Positions 43,020 through 54,998 of a stretch of DNA of 64,000 bases are shown here, one piece after another (the stretch's first letter is position 1; every line of letters begins with the position of its first letter). The notes under the pieces were generated by a model. That model did no database searches, was not told the origin of the DNA, and saw nothing but the letters and a program-made list of their open reading frames with translations. Origin of the DNA: Maea johnstoni (Eukaryota; Annelida; Polychaeta; Spionida; Magelonidae); NCBI GenBank assembly GCA_963942565.1, contig OZ012690.1, positions 38,766,533 through 38,830,532 on the forward strand. Reading direction: 5' to 3'. Made by a program: the position numbers and the translations under genes.

Positions 43020-43650
43020 GTCTCTTGTACAGTAGCCTGGAGCGGTCACCAATGGAGGGCAGCACAGTAGCCTAATCGGGTCATCAATAGAGGGTGCCAA
43101 AAAGCCTGGTGGGGACACCAATAAAGGGTGCCATAATAGTCTAGTGTGATCAGCAATAGAGGGTGCCACAATAGCCTAATGGGGTCACCAATGGAGGACG
43201 CCACAATAGCCTAATGGGGTCACCAATAGAGGGTGCCACAATAGCCTTGTGGGGTCACCAATGGAGGAGGCCACAGTAACCTACAGCAGTCACCAATACA
43301 GGGCACCACAGTAACCTGATGGGGTCACCGATGGAGGGCGCCACAGTAGCCTAGTGGGGTCACCAATAGAGGGGGCCACAGTAACCTGGTGGGGTCACCA
43401 ATGGAGGGCAGCTTGATAGCCTGGCTTCAGGTCACCAATAGATGTCACCGCAATAGCTCAGATGACACTGGGGCAGACTAGAGGCTTCATCAATAGAGGG
43501 CACCACAGAACCCTAGATGGTTCAAGTAAAGGGTACCAAGGGTAGCCTTGAGGTAGTAATTTCCCCAATAGAGAGCACTAAGCTATCCCAGAGGATTACT
43601 CAATAGAAAGAATCACAGTAGCCTAGAGGGTCACCAATAGAGGGCATCAC
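43020..43650 (+). repeat. 35-bp minisatellite with CTCF-core-like units, about 17 copies
   Basis: Unit TCACCAATAGAGGGCGCCAC then AGTAGCCTAGTGGGG. CCAATAGAGGGCGCC fits the CTCF core CCASYAGRKGGCRSY except at its fourth base. Copies are diverged in the middle GGGYRCC. Two more isolated motifs (TTAGAGGGCATCATGG at 44209, AAGAGGGCACCATAG at 44321) extend the family to the right. Confidence 0.9.
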
Positions 43651-43994
43651 AAGAGATCAGCACCAGCACTCTATGGTGGGGACAGTAATATTTGTTTTCA
43701 CCCTTAGGTCTGCTACAATGCCAACACAGGAAAATGTAAGGAAAATATCAAACAGAAATTAGAATTGCTATCGACTGCCTGTGGTAAAGCAACCTTTCTA
43801 ATCAGCTTTTGTAATTAATGGTGAACTCTTCATCCCATTTGTGCTTATGGCATCATCATATCCTCCCCTAATACCTATCATGTTCAATGCCAAGTAATTG
43901 TGAAATGCATCTGGGGTTATGCCAATTTAGGCTGCATATATCTCATCATCCTCTCCTACTCTCTCCCTATTACCTATCATCGTCTACATTTCTA
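43651..43994. other. Degraded repeat-like, no gene recognised
   Basis: CATCATCCTCTCC...CTATTACCTATCAT at 43944 resembles 44230 and 44380; no defined unit. Confidence 0.35.
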
Positions 43995-44140
43995 AATCAC
44001 CATATTCCTCCATTTAAGCGCACATGCAGCTAACAGTTTATAAAAAAAAAATCTGCTAGAAGGGGTATTGGCAATCTTCCATATAGACGCACCCCACGGC
44101 CGCAACGAGCTTGAACGCTTCCATGCTACGAGCTTGAACT
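43995..44140 (-). repeat. Dispersed repeat, copy 2 of 2
   Basis: Reverse complement matches 3448-3590; GAGCTTGAAC is itself repeated here (44108, 44131). Confidence 0.6.
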
Positions 44141-44357
44141 TATTTGGGTTATGTGCTGATAACCGGAGGAATACAGTATATAAAGTATAATGGAACTCTT
44201 GTTCTGCTATTAGAGGGCATCATGGCAGCCTACCTATATCATCCTCTCATCCCCCTCCCTTCCCATCACCTTTCATTTTCTATGCCTAACATTCATAAAA
44301 TGGTACTTCATTTTTGCCAAAAGAGGGCACCATAGTAGTGTGCCAATAAAGTCATCT

Positions 44358-44382
44358 CCCCCCCCCCCCCCCCCCCCCCCCC
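44358..44382. repeat. Poly-C run, 25 bp
   Basis: Uninterrupted C tract; length likely variable. Confidence 0.95.
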
Positions 44383-44758
44383 ATTCTATCATCCTATGAT
44401 TCAACATTTTCTATGGCAAAAAATCATAATATGACACTCTGGTTTATTTCTTTGCTGAACAGCAATCGACAGCAAAAAGACATCTAATTTTTCCTTATCA
44501 TATATTGCAAAAATCATTCCAACCTGAATCAACTCAGTGGGCATTGACAGAGATCCACGGGAATTGTCTGATTTCCCTCGCTGTGTCTCTGGGGATATTT
44601 CTTATCATGCAGGCTTCGGATAACATGGCGGTTTTGATGAGAAGAGCATGTTTTTTTGTACCTCGCCACTCCAGGTAAATCTAGATGCATGAGCGTGGAA
44701 TTACCCTAGAGTTAGGACCCCTATCACCATCATGCTTCAGAGGTCACCTTATCCTTAA

Positions 44759-44925
44759 CCAATTCACGCCTGGAGATCTACTCGACCTGCAGTGTCGTCT
44801 GGACCTGTCACACTTTTGATAATAACTTTGGTATTAAGCATAAAGTTGCAAATTATTTGAAGGATTTTTCTAGATAGAGTTCTGATGACCAATTCTCCTT
44901 CAAATATTTTCTTGAAATTGCTATC
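44759..44925 (+). mobile_element. TM2 MITE, 3' end replaced by a TM1 stub
   Basis: CCAATTCACGCCTGGAGATC after TTAA, GTGTCGTCTGGACCTGTC, AATTCTCCTTCAAATATTTT; stops at 44925. Confidence 0.75.
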
Positions 44926-44927
44926 TT

Positions 44928-44956
44928 GGACGAAAGTAGCCTCAGCATTGGAAGGG
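44928..44956 (-). mobile_element. TM1 terminal 29 bp
   Basis: GACGAAAGTAGCCTCAGC and ATTGGAAGGG then TTAA (44957-44960). Confidence 0.7.
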
Positions 44957-44960
44957 TTAA

Positions 44961-45205
44961 GCTATTTATGCGTGAGGATTCCTTTAGACATTGTCACCGG
45001 GTTTTATGACATTTTTGAAAACAACTTGATATTACTTAATAGGAATAATACATGATATTTCTATAATCAGTACTATAACTATTTTCTATAGTCATTGGAT
45101 GAATATCAATTTCTCCTGCAAATCTTCTCCATAAGTACTGTTGTCATAGAGTTCATGTAGATGAAATAAATTCAGGTCATATTGGATTCTACGGGCATTA
45201 ATGGG
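44961..45205 (+). mobile_element. TM2 MITE
   Basis: GCTATTTATGCGTGAGG start, ATTGTCACCGGGTTTTATGA, GGGCATTAATGGG end before TTAA. Confidence 0.7.
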
Positions 45206-45264
45206 TTAAGGGGTTTCAACTTTAATTTGTGCCAAGCAAAACGTTTCCATCTCATATAGGTTAA
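45036..45264 (+). repeat. Duplicated segment, left copy
   Basis: Begins at TTAATAGGAATAATACATG inside TM2, continues past its end through TTGTGCCAAGCAAAACG, and ends at the TTAA that opens TM1. Right copy at 45473-45725. Confidence 0.8.
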
Positions 45265-45472
45265 CCATTCCTATGCTAAGGCTACTTTACTGACCATGCA
45301 CCAGAAAGATTTTTGAAAACCATCTAAACCCTAGCTGTCATGTTGGTATTCACTGGATAGCTCCCACTGAGTACTCTCAGATGAGTACCCATAAGCCAGG
45401 ATTTCAGTCATTTTTCAGGGTTTTTTTTGCATCATTTTATAATAACCAAATTAGCCACCAGAAGCATAAAGG
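45265..45472 (+). mobile_element. TM1 MITE between duplicated segments
   Basis: CCATTCCTATGCTAAGGCTA start, AGAAGCATAAAGG end, TTAA on both sides. Confidence 0.83.
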
Positions 45473-45725
45473 TTAATAGAAATAATACATGATATTTCTA
45501 TAATCAGTACTATGATTAATTACTATAATTTACTATAATATAATTTTACTCAAAATCTCAATGATAGTCATTGGATGAATATCAATTTCTCCTGCAAATC
45601 TTCTCCATAACTACTGTTGTCATAGAGTTCATGTAGATGAAAAATATTCAGGTCATATTGGTTGCTACAGACTTAAATGGGTTAAAGGAAGTACAACTCT
45701 AACTTGTGCCAAGCAAAATGCTTCC
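45473..45725 (+). repeat. Duplicated segment, right copy
   Basis: TTAATAGAAATAATACATGA, GTCATTGGATGAATATC, TTGTGCCAAGCAAAATGC. About 88% like the left copy, with a 40-bp TA-rich insertion. Confidence 0.8.
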
Positions 45726-46086
45726 GCCTTTTTGCAATCCGTGAGGATACATATTCACGCCAAAAGCATGATTCAGGAAAGTTCCAAAAAGTCATGACAC
45801 ATTATTCAAAGGCAATCAAAAGCAGATTTGTAATTCCAGCATGTCGTTCGCTTATACAGTACCACGGAATCACGGCCGACAAATTACACACGCTGGAACG
45901 ACTACGCATTACCAACAGGTAATTACCATCCAAATTACATGGTAGGATCCACTACGTGAAGCGCCTACAAGACTAACCTTTCACAACTTCCTTACATTAG
46001 GTTCTTTCTACCAGAAAAGCAAAAGTTGGCTAGATTCAGAGGAGAAATACATATATTTGTGGGTTAATTTGCCATTAGAGAATACA
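45726..46086. other. Unassigned; open frame ending in a donor-like AACAG|GTAATT
   Basis: Plus frame (45704-45922) reads ...FVIPACRSLIQYHGITADKL; no acceptor or known motif. Confidence 0.2.
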
Positions 46087-46087
46087 G

Positions 46088-46337
46088 TGCTGGCACTTAA
46101 TTCCTGCACTAAATGCGCAGACACCCCGGGTGTAACACACGACTCTACACCCGGTTGCCATCCAATTTCCTGGGCATGGATGACCTCATGATTGAATGTA
46201 GCTTTGATTCGCAAGCTACGTGGGTCATTGATGTGCTTGGCTTATTTGTTTGACATACAATCCAATGGTGTTTGTACAACCAGGCACTGACAGAAGCCTG
46301 GTCGACTGGTGCAGGAATTAAATGTCTTTGCTTTACA
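46088..46337 (-). mobile_element. Tc1/mariner-like MITE, copy 3
   Basis: TA then CAGTGCTGGCACTTAATTCC; right end GTGCAGGAATTAAATGTC is followed by a worn terminus. Interior GGTTGCCATCCAATTTCC and GGGTCATTGATGTGCTTGGC match copy 2. Confidence 0.78.
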
Positions 46338-46339
46338 TA

Positions 46340-47120
46340 GTATTGGTACATTGTACAATACTTAATACCACTATCGTTTATATCTGTTACAGTATAAGCT
46401 GCCTGTTGGTAAAATATTGACTTAGCTGCTGTTTGAACATTTCTGCAAGACAGTAGTTAGCAATTCACTAATGTGTTTTTTCAGGTTAACAGAGCTAAAT
46501 TTAGAGATATAAGGACATATATTTGCTAAATTTAACTATTTAACTGTTGTCTGCAAAGCAGGCAGTATCATTTAAAATCATAACATTAACTTTGGTTCTG
46601 CTGAACTGAGAAATATCTGGGAGACACTAAGTAACCTGCTGTGCATAGCCAGCTATTCTACTAAACCTTCATTTTGACATATGGCAAGTTGGGGATAACT
46701 ACTCAAAATTCAAATTGTGCTCCTAAAACCTCAATGGTCAATTTTGTCCCTGGGTACCAAAAACAATGCAGTTGGCAGGGCAGGTTACATCCAAGAAAAA
46801 CTCAACAGGACAAGGGTTAAGGAAATATTGGTATCAACAGTTTTATACCCCAATACTTCCAAAGGTGCCATTACCCCTCCTTGTCATATTCAGGGGTCGC
46901 TAATGTTCCAGTCAGTTCATATCTTCAAAGGACCTTCCAACGCACCAAAGCTCAAATTCCTGAAATCTTTTCATGGTATACCAACTGAAAAAAGGGTTTT
47001 AAGCCTGAAGAAAGTTTTCTATTTTCATTCAGAAAAAAACAAGCTTTGACATTACCTTCCATTGATGCAGCTTAAGATTTCTCATTATCACATCTATGAT
47101 TATATACCTGGTACAAATAG
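46340..47120. other. Non-repetitive, 110-codon open frame of unknown meaning
   Basis: Plus frame 46717-47049 has no known motif. Confidence 0.2.
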
Positions 47121-47155
47121 TAGCCGTCACTTACCTGTAAGAGAAAACAATAACA
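47121..47155 (-). promoter_or_regulatory. Candidate recursive-splicing (ratchet) site, full consensus
   Basis: Minus-strand TTATTGTTTTCTCTTACAG is followed directly by GTAAGTGA, matching the ratchet consensus (Y)nNCAG|GTAAGT without a mismatch; the junction lies between 47135 and 47134. Same strand as RARS1 and about 26 kb upstream of the first candidate. A 27-nt microexon ending at CAG|GTATAT (about 47108) is an alternative interpretation, since vertebrate ratchet sites can be followed by such cryptic exons. Confidence 0.45.
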
Positions 47156-47645
47156 TTAGTAAAATAACAAATCAGATCAGCATGAAACCCTACTTAACAA
47201 AAATGGAACGTAAAGAGAATATTCTATGAATCAACTCTGAGAATTCCTCGGATCTCAAAGCTCCATTTGGCTTGGGTACTACCTACAAATTTTTAATTCA
47301 AAGATTTTCATTTTTCGCAAATTCAGTGCAAAATGAAAAAGTAACGTCAAAAATGACTATTAATTTAAAATAGTACAAGTAATACATTAGCAGGACATCA
47401 GCTCGTCATTAAAGATAGATGTGTAGCATTGTGCATGGCTTCATTAGGCTGCAGGTGGCATTAGATTAGGGCAATCTGGAGTTTAGTCACCGGGGGCACG
47501 CCATAATTATTCCTCTCTATTAAGGGCAAATGTAACTAAATTATGGCTGGGTCCATTGGAAGGGGGACACGCAAATTCACATTTGTCCAATCAACCTCCT
47601 GCATTATACAGTTAAGAGCACTGACAGCTCCTAAAAGCTTATTAA

Positions 47646-47850
47646 CCTTCTCATCTCCAAGATGTTCATACAGTCTGACATGTAAGAAAATATCTTGACA
47701 ATAAAGCAACATTTAAAAAAATATTTGACTGAAAGTTGTTGTTTCTAGCAAGTATGATAATCCCTCTTCAAATATATTTAAAAAAATAATTATTATGAGG
47801 TTTTATGCCCAAAGTTTTCAGAAAATGTGCGTGCTACTGGTACAAGTGGT
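47646..47850 (+). mobile_element. TM2-related MITE, variant type
   Basis: CCTTCTCATCTCC start after TTAA, TGACTGAAAGTTGTTG, AATCCCTCTTCAAATAT. Confidence 0.45.
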
Positions 47851-48540
47851 CTAAATAATAAGCTAAATAGGACTGCGGCACAGAAGTTGGATGGTTGCCA
47901 ACTTGCCAAAGGTGACCTTAAATTTGGCCAATCTTCAATCAAAATAAAGTGGCTCAATATTTAATTAAGACAAACTAATAAGACTAAATAATTGGTTGCA
48001 AATACTTCTTAATGCCTCCGCAAACACAAGCATTGGAGTATTCAAAGCATGAAAAGTACTTGTTTGAAGGCCACCAAAAGTGTGCCAGGGCAACAAAAAC
48101 TTTGAATTTTGTAATATGCAAGGCCAACATGCTTTACCAAATTGCTTACTTCACCTAAATTGTTTGCTTTTTTACAACAAAAGGAAATGTATTTCTTCCA
48201 AATAAAACTTGAAGCACCAGGTGTAGTTTTCAGGCAAAAGTCAAATGGCATCATTTTAATTTAACTGTCTTTAATGCTTAACCTCAACCAGACATAACTA
48301 ACTAAGTTATAACGTGGAAAATACTCAAAATAAATCTTAGCTGCAAACGAGAAAAAAAAAAAACTTAACAATACGAACAATAGCAATTATGTAAGTATTT
48401 GACTTAAGTATTTTCTAGGAAATGGCCCGAGATAATTACAAACATGGCTGACGGAAATCTTAAAGCTGTGTTGTAATTGACATTAGCCCTTTGAATATCT
48501 TCCAAGTGAAGCTTGTGGCAGTGTGAAAGATATTGGCAAA
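47851..48540. other. AT-rich, no gene recognised
   Basis: Nothing supported. Confidence 0.3.
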
Positions 48541-50080
48541 AATCCCAGGTCTTTTCCAGGCTTTCAGAGAAGGCTGCCTCTATGCTAGAGTGGTCTAACG
48601 TAACAAATACTAACTGCTGTGTCTCATCACTGCACAGAGTCTAGGATTAAAATCTCATGTCTTTTCCAGGCATTCAGAGGAGGCTGCCTCTAGGATAGAG
48701 GGGTCTAACGTAACAAATACTAACTGCTGTGTCTCACCACTGCACAGAGTCTAGGATTAAAATCCCAGGTCTTTTCCAGGCACTCAGAGGAGGCTGCCTC
48801 TAGGACAGAGTGGTCTAACGTAACAAATACTAACTGCTGTGTCTCACCACTGCACAGAGTCTAGGATTAAAATCCCAGGTCTTTTCCAGGCATTCAGAAG
48901 AGGCTGCCTCTAGGACAGAGTGGTCTAACGTAACAAATACTAACTGCTGTGTCTCACCACTGCACAGAGTCTAGGATTAAAATCCCAGGTCTTTTCCAGG
49001 CATTCAGAGGAGGCTGCCTCTAGGATAGAGGGGTCTAACGTAACAAATACTAACTGCTGTGTCTCACCACTGCACAGAGTCTAGGATTAAAATCTCAGGT
49101 CTTTTCCAGGCATTCAGAGGAGGCTGCCTCTAGGGCAGAGTGGTCTAACGTAACACATACTAACTGCTGTGTCTCACCACTGCACAGTCTAGGATTAAAA
49201 TCCCAGGTCTTTTCCAGGCATTCGGAGGAGGCTGTCTCTAGGGCAGAGTGGTCTAACGTAACAAATACTAACTGCTGTGTCTCACCACTGCACAGAGTCT
49301 AGGATTAAAATCCCAGGTCTTTTCCAGGCATTCAGAGGAGGCTGCCTCTAGCGCAGAGTGGTCTAACGTAACACATACTAACTGCTGTGTCTCACCACTG
49401 CACAGAGTCTAGGATTAAAATCCCAGGTCTTTTCCAGGCATTCAGAGGAGGCTGCCTCTAGGATAGAGTGGTCTAACATAGCAAACACTAACTGCTGTGT
49501 CTCACCAATGCACTGAGTCTAGGATTAAAATCCCAGGTCTTTTCCAGGCATTCAGAGAAGGCTGCCTCTAGGGTAGAGTGGTCTAATGTACTGCACACTA
49601 ACTGCTGTGTCTCACCACTGCACAGAGTCTAGGATTAAAATCTCATGTTTTTTCCAGGCATTCAGAGAAGGCTGCCTCTAGGGTAGAGTGGTCTAACGTA
49701 ACAAACACTAACTGCTGTGTCTCACCACTGCACAGATTCTAGGATTAAAATCCCAGGTCTTTTTCAGGCATTCAGAGAAGGCTGCCTCTAGGAAGAGTGG
49801 TCTAACGTAGCAAACACTAACTGCTGTGTCTCACCACTGCACAGAGTCTCGGATTAAAATCTCATGTCTTTTTCAGGCATTCAGAGGAGGCTGCCTCTAG
49901 GGCAGAGTGGTCTAACGTAGCAAACACTAACTACTGTGCCTCACCACTGCACAGAGTCTAGGATTAAAATCTCATGTCTTTTTCAGGCATTCAGAGGAGG
50001 CTGCCTCTAGGGCAGAGTAGTCTAATGTAGTACACACTGCTGTGTCTCACCACTGCACAAAGTCTAGGATTATAATTCTG
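48541..50080 (+). repeat. 110-bp satellite, 14 units, SINE-A head-derived
   Basis: CTTTTCCAGG recurs at 48551, 48661, 48771 and on. Each unit holds GACAGAGTGGTCTAACGTAA (box A-like), CTGCTGTGTCTCACCACTGC and CTAGGATTAAAATCCC (worn box B), the SINE-A head order. The last unit continues into a SINE-A tail (GGAATGTGACAATGTCGCC, AGTGACTTAAGCTGTTGG, to about 50135). Confidence 0.92.
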
Positions 50081-50279
50081 CTTGAGGAATGTGACAATGT
50101 CGCCAGTGACTTAAGCTGTTGGTTTTAATTTACCCTTTTTAAAAGAAAGTGTAAAGATTTATATGAAAATGTGAAAATAGAATTTTATTGGTATTGAAGA
50201 GGTTGAAGCTAGGTTTTCTGCGGTACACATGCTTCTGTAGGATCAGTGGCCTATAAAGTATATGGACAACCACATAACT

Positions 50280-50520
50280 TGAAAACTGCATAACCTGGGG
50301 ACTGCCACATAACTACCACCTACTAACCACACATCGTGGTAGACCTGAGGCTAATCTAAGGTAGACTTGTGGTAAAGGTCAACCAAAGGTCTGCCATGTG
50401 TCTACCACTGCCCAGTGGTCAGACAGTGGGAATTGAGACATTTATTTGTTCCATAGGTATAGTGGTAAAAGGGAGGCTTTCCAGTGGTCAAAAGAGTGGT
50501 TTACCAGTGAGGCTAAGTAG
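50280..50520 (+). repeat. Dispersed GGTAGAC-rich repeat, copy 2 of 2
   Basis: CCACATAACTACCACC, ACTTGTGGTAAAGGTCA and GTCTGCCATGTGTCTACCAC align with 4010-4130. Confidence 0.6.
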
Positions 50521-50608
50521 GCTTGAATGAATGGCAGAAAAGTGAGTGAGAGTAAAAGTAATATCAAATTCTTAATCCTGCACACTGAGGATAAATGGGT
50601 TTTCCTAA

Positions 50609-50826
50609 CCAGGCTTATGACATCCTCTAGAAATAGTCATCTCAATCAATTGATACTTTTGACAATAACTTGGAAATTCATTTTTGCCTTTAAAAATACT
50701 TTAAGGAGAGCTGCTGGTAGCACTCTGATTAAAATCCTTCTTCAAATATTTTCCCACCTACGCTTTTATTTTAAAGATTTCACCAAAGTCATCTGGCTGC
50801 TATTGACAGCCACAAGCATTTATGGG
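50609..50826 (+). mobile_element. TM2 MITE sharing TTAA with TM1
   Basis: CTAA left; TAAGGAGAGCTGCTGGTAGC core; AAGCATTTATGGG end; TTAA 50827-50830 is shared. Confidence 0.75.
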
Positions 50827-50830
50827 TTAA

Positions 50831-51034
50831 CCCGAATGCTGCTGGTGGCTAATTTTGCCATACAAAATGATGCAAAAATCCCCCAAAATAACTGAAACCC
50901 TGGCACATGGGTACTCAACTGAGAGTACTCAGTGAGAGCTATCAAATGAATACCAACATGACAGTGTTTAGATGGCTTTCAAATATCTTTGCATCCTTGT
51001 GCTCTGGACGGAAGTAGCCTCAGCATTGGAAGGG
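50831..51034 (-). mobile_element. TM1 MITE, well preserved
   Basis: CCCGAATGCTGCTGGTGGC start, CTCAGCATTGGAAGGG end, TTAA both sides. Confidence 0.88.
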
Positions 51035-51229
51035 TTAAAGAGGCTATCTGTTGGCTTCTGCAGGTAAAGTGGGTGGATGCAGCACTAAGACTCTCGTCGG
51101 TAGAAAATCTGCATTACTGGACATATGCCAAAGGATATTTGATAAAGCGGAGGTCTACCAAAGAGACACATAAACAACTAAAAGCCTTGGTGAAAGCCTG
51201 GCCCATAAAATTGAAACGCCTTGCATTAA

Positions 51230-51427
51230 CCCACCCACGCCCACAGCGACAATTTCGGTGAAATCTTTCAGGTAAAAGCATTAGTAAGGAACATATTTGA
51301 TGGAGAAATGTTTAGTAGAAAACTAGCAACAACTGTTCATCAAATAATTGATAAAAGCATTCATAATTCCAAAGTTATTGTCATAAGTATCAGAGATCCA
51401 GACGACGACCTTCAGGGGAAATATGGG
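51230..51427 (-). mobile_element. TM2 MITE, chain link 1
   Basis: CCACCCACGCCCACAGC start after TTAA, TCAGAGATCCAGACGACG, ATATGGG end before TCAA. Confidence 0.78.
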
Positions 51428-51431
51428 TCAA

Positions 51432-51630
51432 CCCATTCATGCCTAAAATTTCTTAGCATAAAGATTTTTTGGGATGTCATGATTGAATTGAATTTTATAA
51501 ATTAGGAAAATACTGCAAAACATTTCAAGGTCAGTTGAGTAAAAGTTTTTATTCATATTTTCATTTAGATAGTAAATGATAGCAGAAAAATGGTCAAGTC
51601 ATATTTGTGGACACCAGGTGGATGAATGGG
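51432..51630 (+). mobile_element. TM2-like MITE, chain link 2
   Basis: CCCATTCATGCC start, GGTCAGTTGAGTAAAAG, GATGAATGGG end before CTAG. Confidence 0.65.
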
Positions 51631-51634
51631 CTAG

Positions 51635-51866
51635 CCAGTAAAATGCTCACAGTGGCCAATTAAAAGCAATCGGACAATTAAGGTGAAATGTTTCAGGCGA
51701 AAGCATAATTGGGAAGGTATTTGTAGGAGAAATGTTATTCAGAACAGTACGAACAACTCTCTTTCAATTTTCTTTCAAGATCATTCTTAGTTTTCAAAAT
51801 ATTGTTGTAATTAAGTATCATAGATCCAGACGGTAATTTCTAGATGCACTCGTGAGCATGAATGGG
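51635..51866 (-). mobile_element. TM2 MITE, chain link 3
   Basis: CCAGTAAAATGCTCACAG start, ATCATAGATCCAGACGG, GAGCATGAATGGG end before TTAA. Confidence 0.8.
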
Positions 51867-52123
51867 TTAAGGTAAGATAGGAAAGTTGATTCCCGGTAAT
51901 CCAGGCTGAGCCTGCCACATGTTATAGAATGCCATCACTCCTTTTCCTCTGCTGCTGCTGCTGTTTCATATTATATTTCAGGTTTGACATCGCCAGTGCT
52001 CAATTTCCGGAATAGGATAAAAAAGATACAATGATGTAGCATCATTGGAGATTTTCATTGATCAACCTCCACACCTATCTTTCTCTCCAATGTGATTTAT
52101 CTTTGATTTTCTCTGGCTGTCTG

Positions 52124-53227
<1,104 letters not shown>

Positions 53228-53400
53228 CAGGTGCTCAGGCCATGCAATAAACCTGCATGAGCCTGTGCAAGATGGATGCCCCTGTATGGCTATCTCAGAC
53301 CACTGGTGGCACAGCAGGTGCTCAGGCCATGCAATAAACCTGCATGAGCCTGGGCAAGATGGATGCCCCCATATGGTTCTCTTAGGCCTGTTACTTGTTC
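53228..53400 (+). repeat. 87-bp tandem duplication, two copies
   Basis: CAGGTGCTCAGGCCATGCAA at 53228 and 53315, both followed by ATAAACCTGCATGAGCCTG and AAGATGGATGCCCC. Confidence 0.92.
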
Positions 53401-53800
53401 ACCTCTGTAAGCCATAACAGAAAAGGACAGGCTTGGGGGATGTCTAAATTGAAAGGTGACACATATAAGATCATTTTGAACCTGAAGCATTCTGATGGTT
53501 CATTTGGCCTTTGATTGAGAAGCTGCCGGCAAGAATGGGTTAATATCTTTCTTTCTTAAATCAAGAATTTAAAAAAAGGAAAAGTGGAAATACATCAAAT
53601 CTGTGGCACTAAAAGGAATATACATCACAGGTTACTCTATAAAAGTAGTTGGTTAATATTTGAGTAAGAAATGCGTCTATGCGACAGTCTACAAGTGAGA
53701 GATATTTCATACCCTAGGGCGTCTTTTTGTAGCTGAATCCATTAACGTGTTACACCTGTGAGATTTTACTCAAGTGTCACTAATCTACCTCCCATTTCAG

Positions 53801-53897
53801 GAGAACATGCCAAATCACTTTCCCACCTCGTTTTTGCAACGTTCCTCCATCAACCAGGACCGCCTGAGTATCATTAGCCATGACACCTTCTGCGCAG
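53801..53897 (+). CDS. Possible internal exon, unidentified protein
   Basis: A 97-nt segment lies between the acceptor CTACCTCCCATTTCAG and the donor GCGCAG|GTACTT. In phase 0 it is open throughout and reads ENMPNHFPTSFLQRSSINQD then RLSIISHDTFCA, with one base left over. Its start phase (0) matches the end phase of the candidate exon at 33872-33990, so the two could belong to one plus-strand gene, though nothing else ties them together. A TM2 copy begins at the TTAA only 7 bases past the exon end. I do not recognise the sequence. Confidence 0.28.
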
Positions 53898-53907
53898 GTA
53901 CTTTTAA

Positions 53908-54110
53908 CCACCTTATACCAAATGTTGTCTGGATCTATGATGAATTTGCAAATTACTTTTGAATTAAGCAAAAATTCACACAATATTTGAAGGAGAGTTG
54001 TTGGTTGGGTTTTGACAAATAATTCTCTTTCAAATATTTGCTAAAAATGTTCTGGTCAAACAGATATCAGGGAAATAGTGGGGACAATTTTGTGCATGGC
54101 AATTTTATGC
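53908..54110 (+). mobile_element. TM2 MITE, right end lost
   Basis: CCACCTTATACC start after TTAA, AATGTTGTCTGGATCTATGA, TTTGAAGGAGAGTTGTTGG, ATTCTCTTTCAAAT. Confidence 0.72.
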
Positions 54111-54383
54111 ACGGCAGGCGGAAAAGTGAAGGCTGCTCACTACCACTGTTTTACCGTAATGTGAACATGCTACTTCACTTAATCCGATAGTCAACTGGAA
54201 GACTTTTTTTTTTGCAAATTGCGCTATCCCTGGATGATCGCAGTTCCTGTTTCCATGGCGATGTGACTTTGTCACCGTATCCCGGTACTCTGCTACCAGC
54301 TGTTCTGCTTACCCAGGTTTTGATCAGTTTCTTATTTTCAGCATTATATAAATACCAAGAAAGATAAAGATATGATTGATTAG

Positions 54384-54506
54384 GAATAATGAAACTGATA
54401 CTTTTAAAGATAACTTTGCTATTACATTTAACTTCAATTTTAAGTTAGAATCATACTTGAAGGGAAGTTTTGGCTCTAGTGTCAAAATGATGCAGGCATG
54501 AATGAG
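54384..54506 (+). mobile_element. TM2 MITE, internally deleted
   Basis: ACTGATACTTTTAAAGATAA, TTGAAGGGAAGTTTTGG, CAGGCATGAATGAG before TTAA. Confidence 0.5.
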
Positions 54507-54599
54507 TTAAGTTCTTTGATCTGCAACTCTTCTTCAACTTTGTAGTATATTTTACACAATTATTTTTTTCAGTATCATAGATGTAGGCAGAGAAGAGGT

Positions 54600-54784
54600 C
54601 ATCTCTGGAGATCAACTGCTGGACCTATGTTACTCTGGAATATAACTTAATAATTAAACTTAATCCATAAGATATTAAAAGGGGAGTTGTTGGTTGTGTC
54701 CTGATTCAAATTTCATAATTTCCCAAATTCTGCTTTATCATTAAGTTATCGCCATTGTCAGGTTGTTTTGGGGTGCTACATGGG
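54600..54784 (+). mobile_element. TM2 MITE sharing TTGA with TM1
   Basis: GATCAACTGCTGGACCTATG, AGGGGAGTTGTTGGTTG, ATTGTCAGGTTG, ACATGGG end. Confidence 0.65.
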
Positions 54785-54788
54785 TTGA

Positions 54789-54998
54789 CCCTTCCAATGC
54801 TAAGGCAACTTTCGTCCAAAGTACAAGGACGCAAAGATTTTTGAAAACCATCTAAACCCTGTCATGTTGGTATTCATTAGATAGCTCTCAGTGAGTACTA
54901 TCAGATGAGTACCCATATGCCAGGGTTTCAATCATTTTTCAGAGTTTTTGCGTCATTCTGCATGTGCCAAATTTGCCACCAGCAGCCCAAGTAAAGGG
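54789..54998 (+). mobile_element. TM1 MITE, well preserved
   Basis: CCCTTCCAATGCTAAGGC start after TTGA, AAAGGG end before TTAA. Confidence 0.88.
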
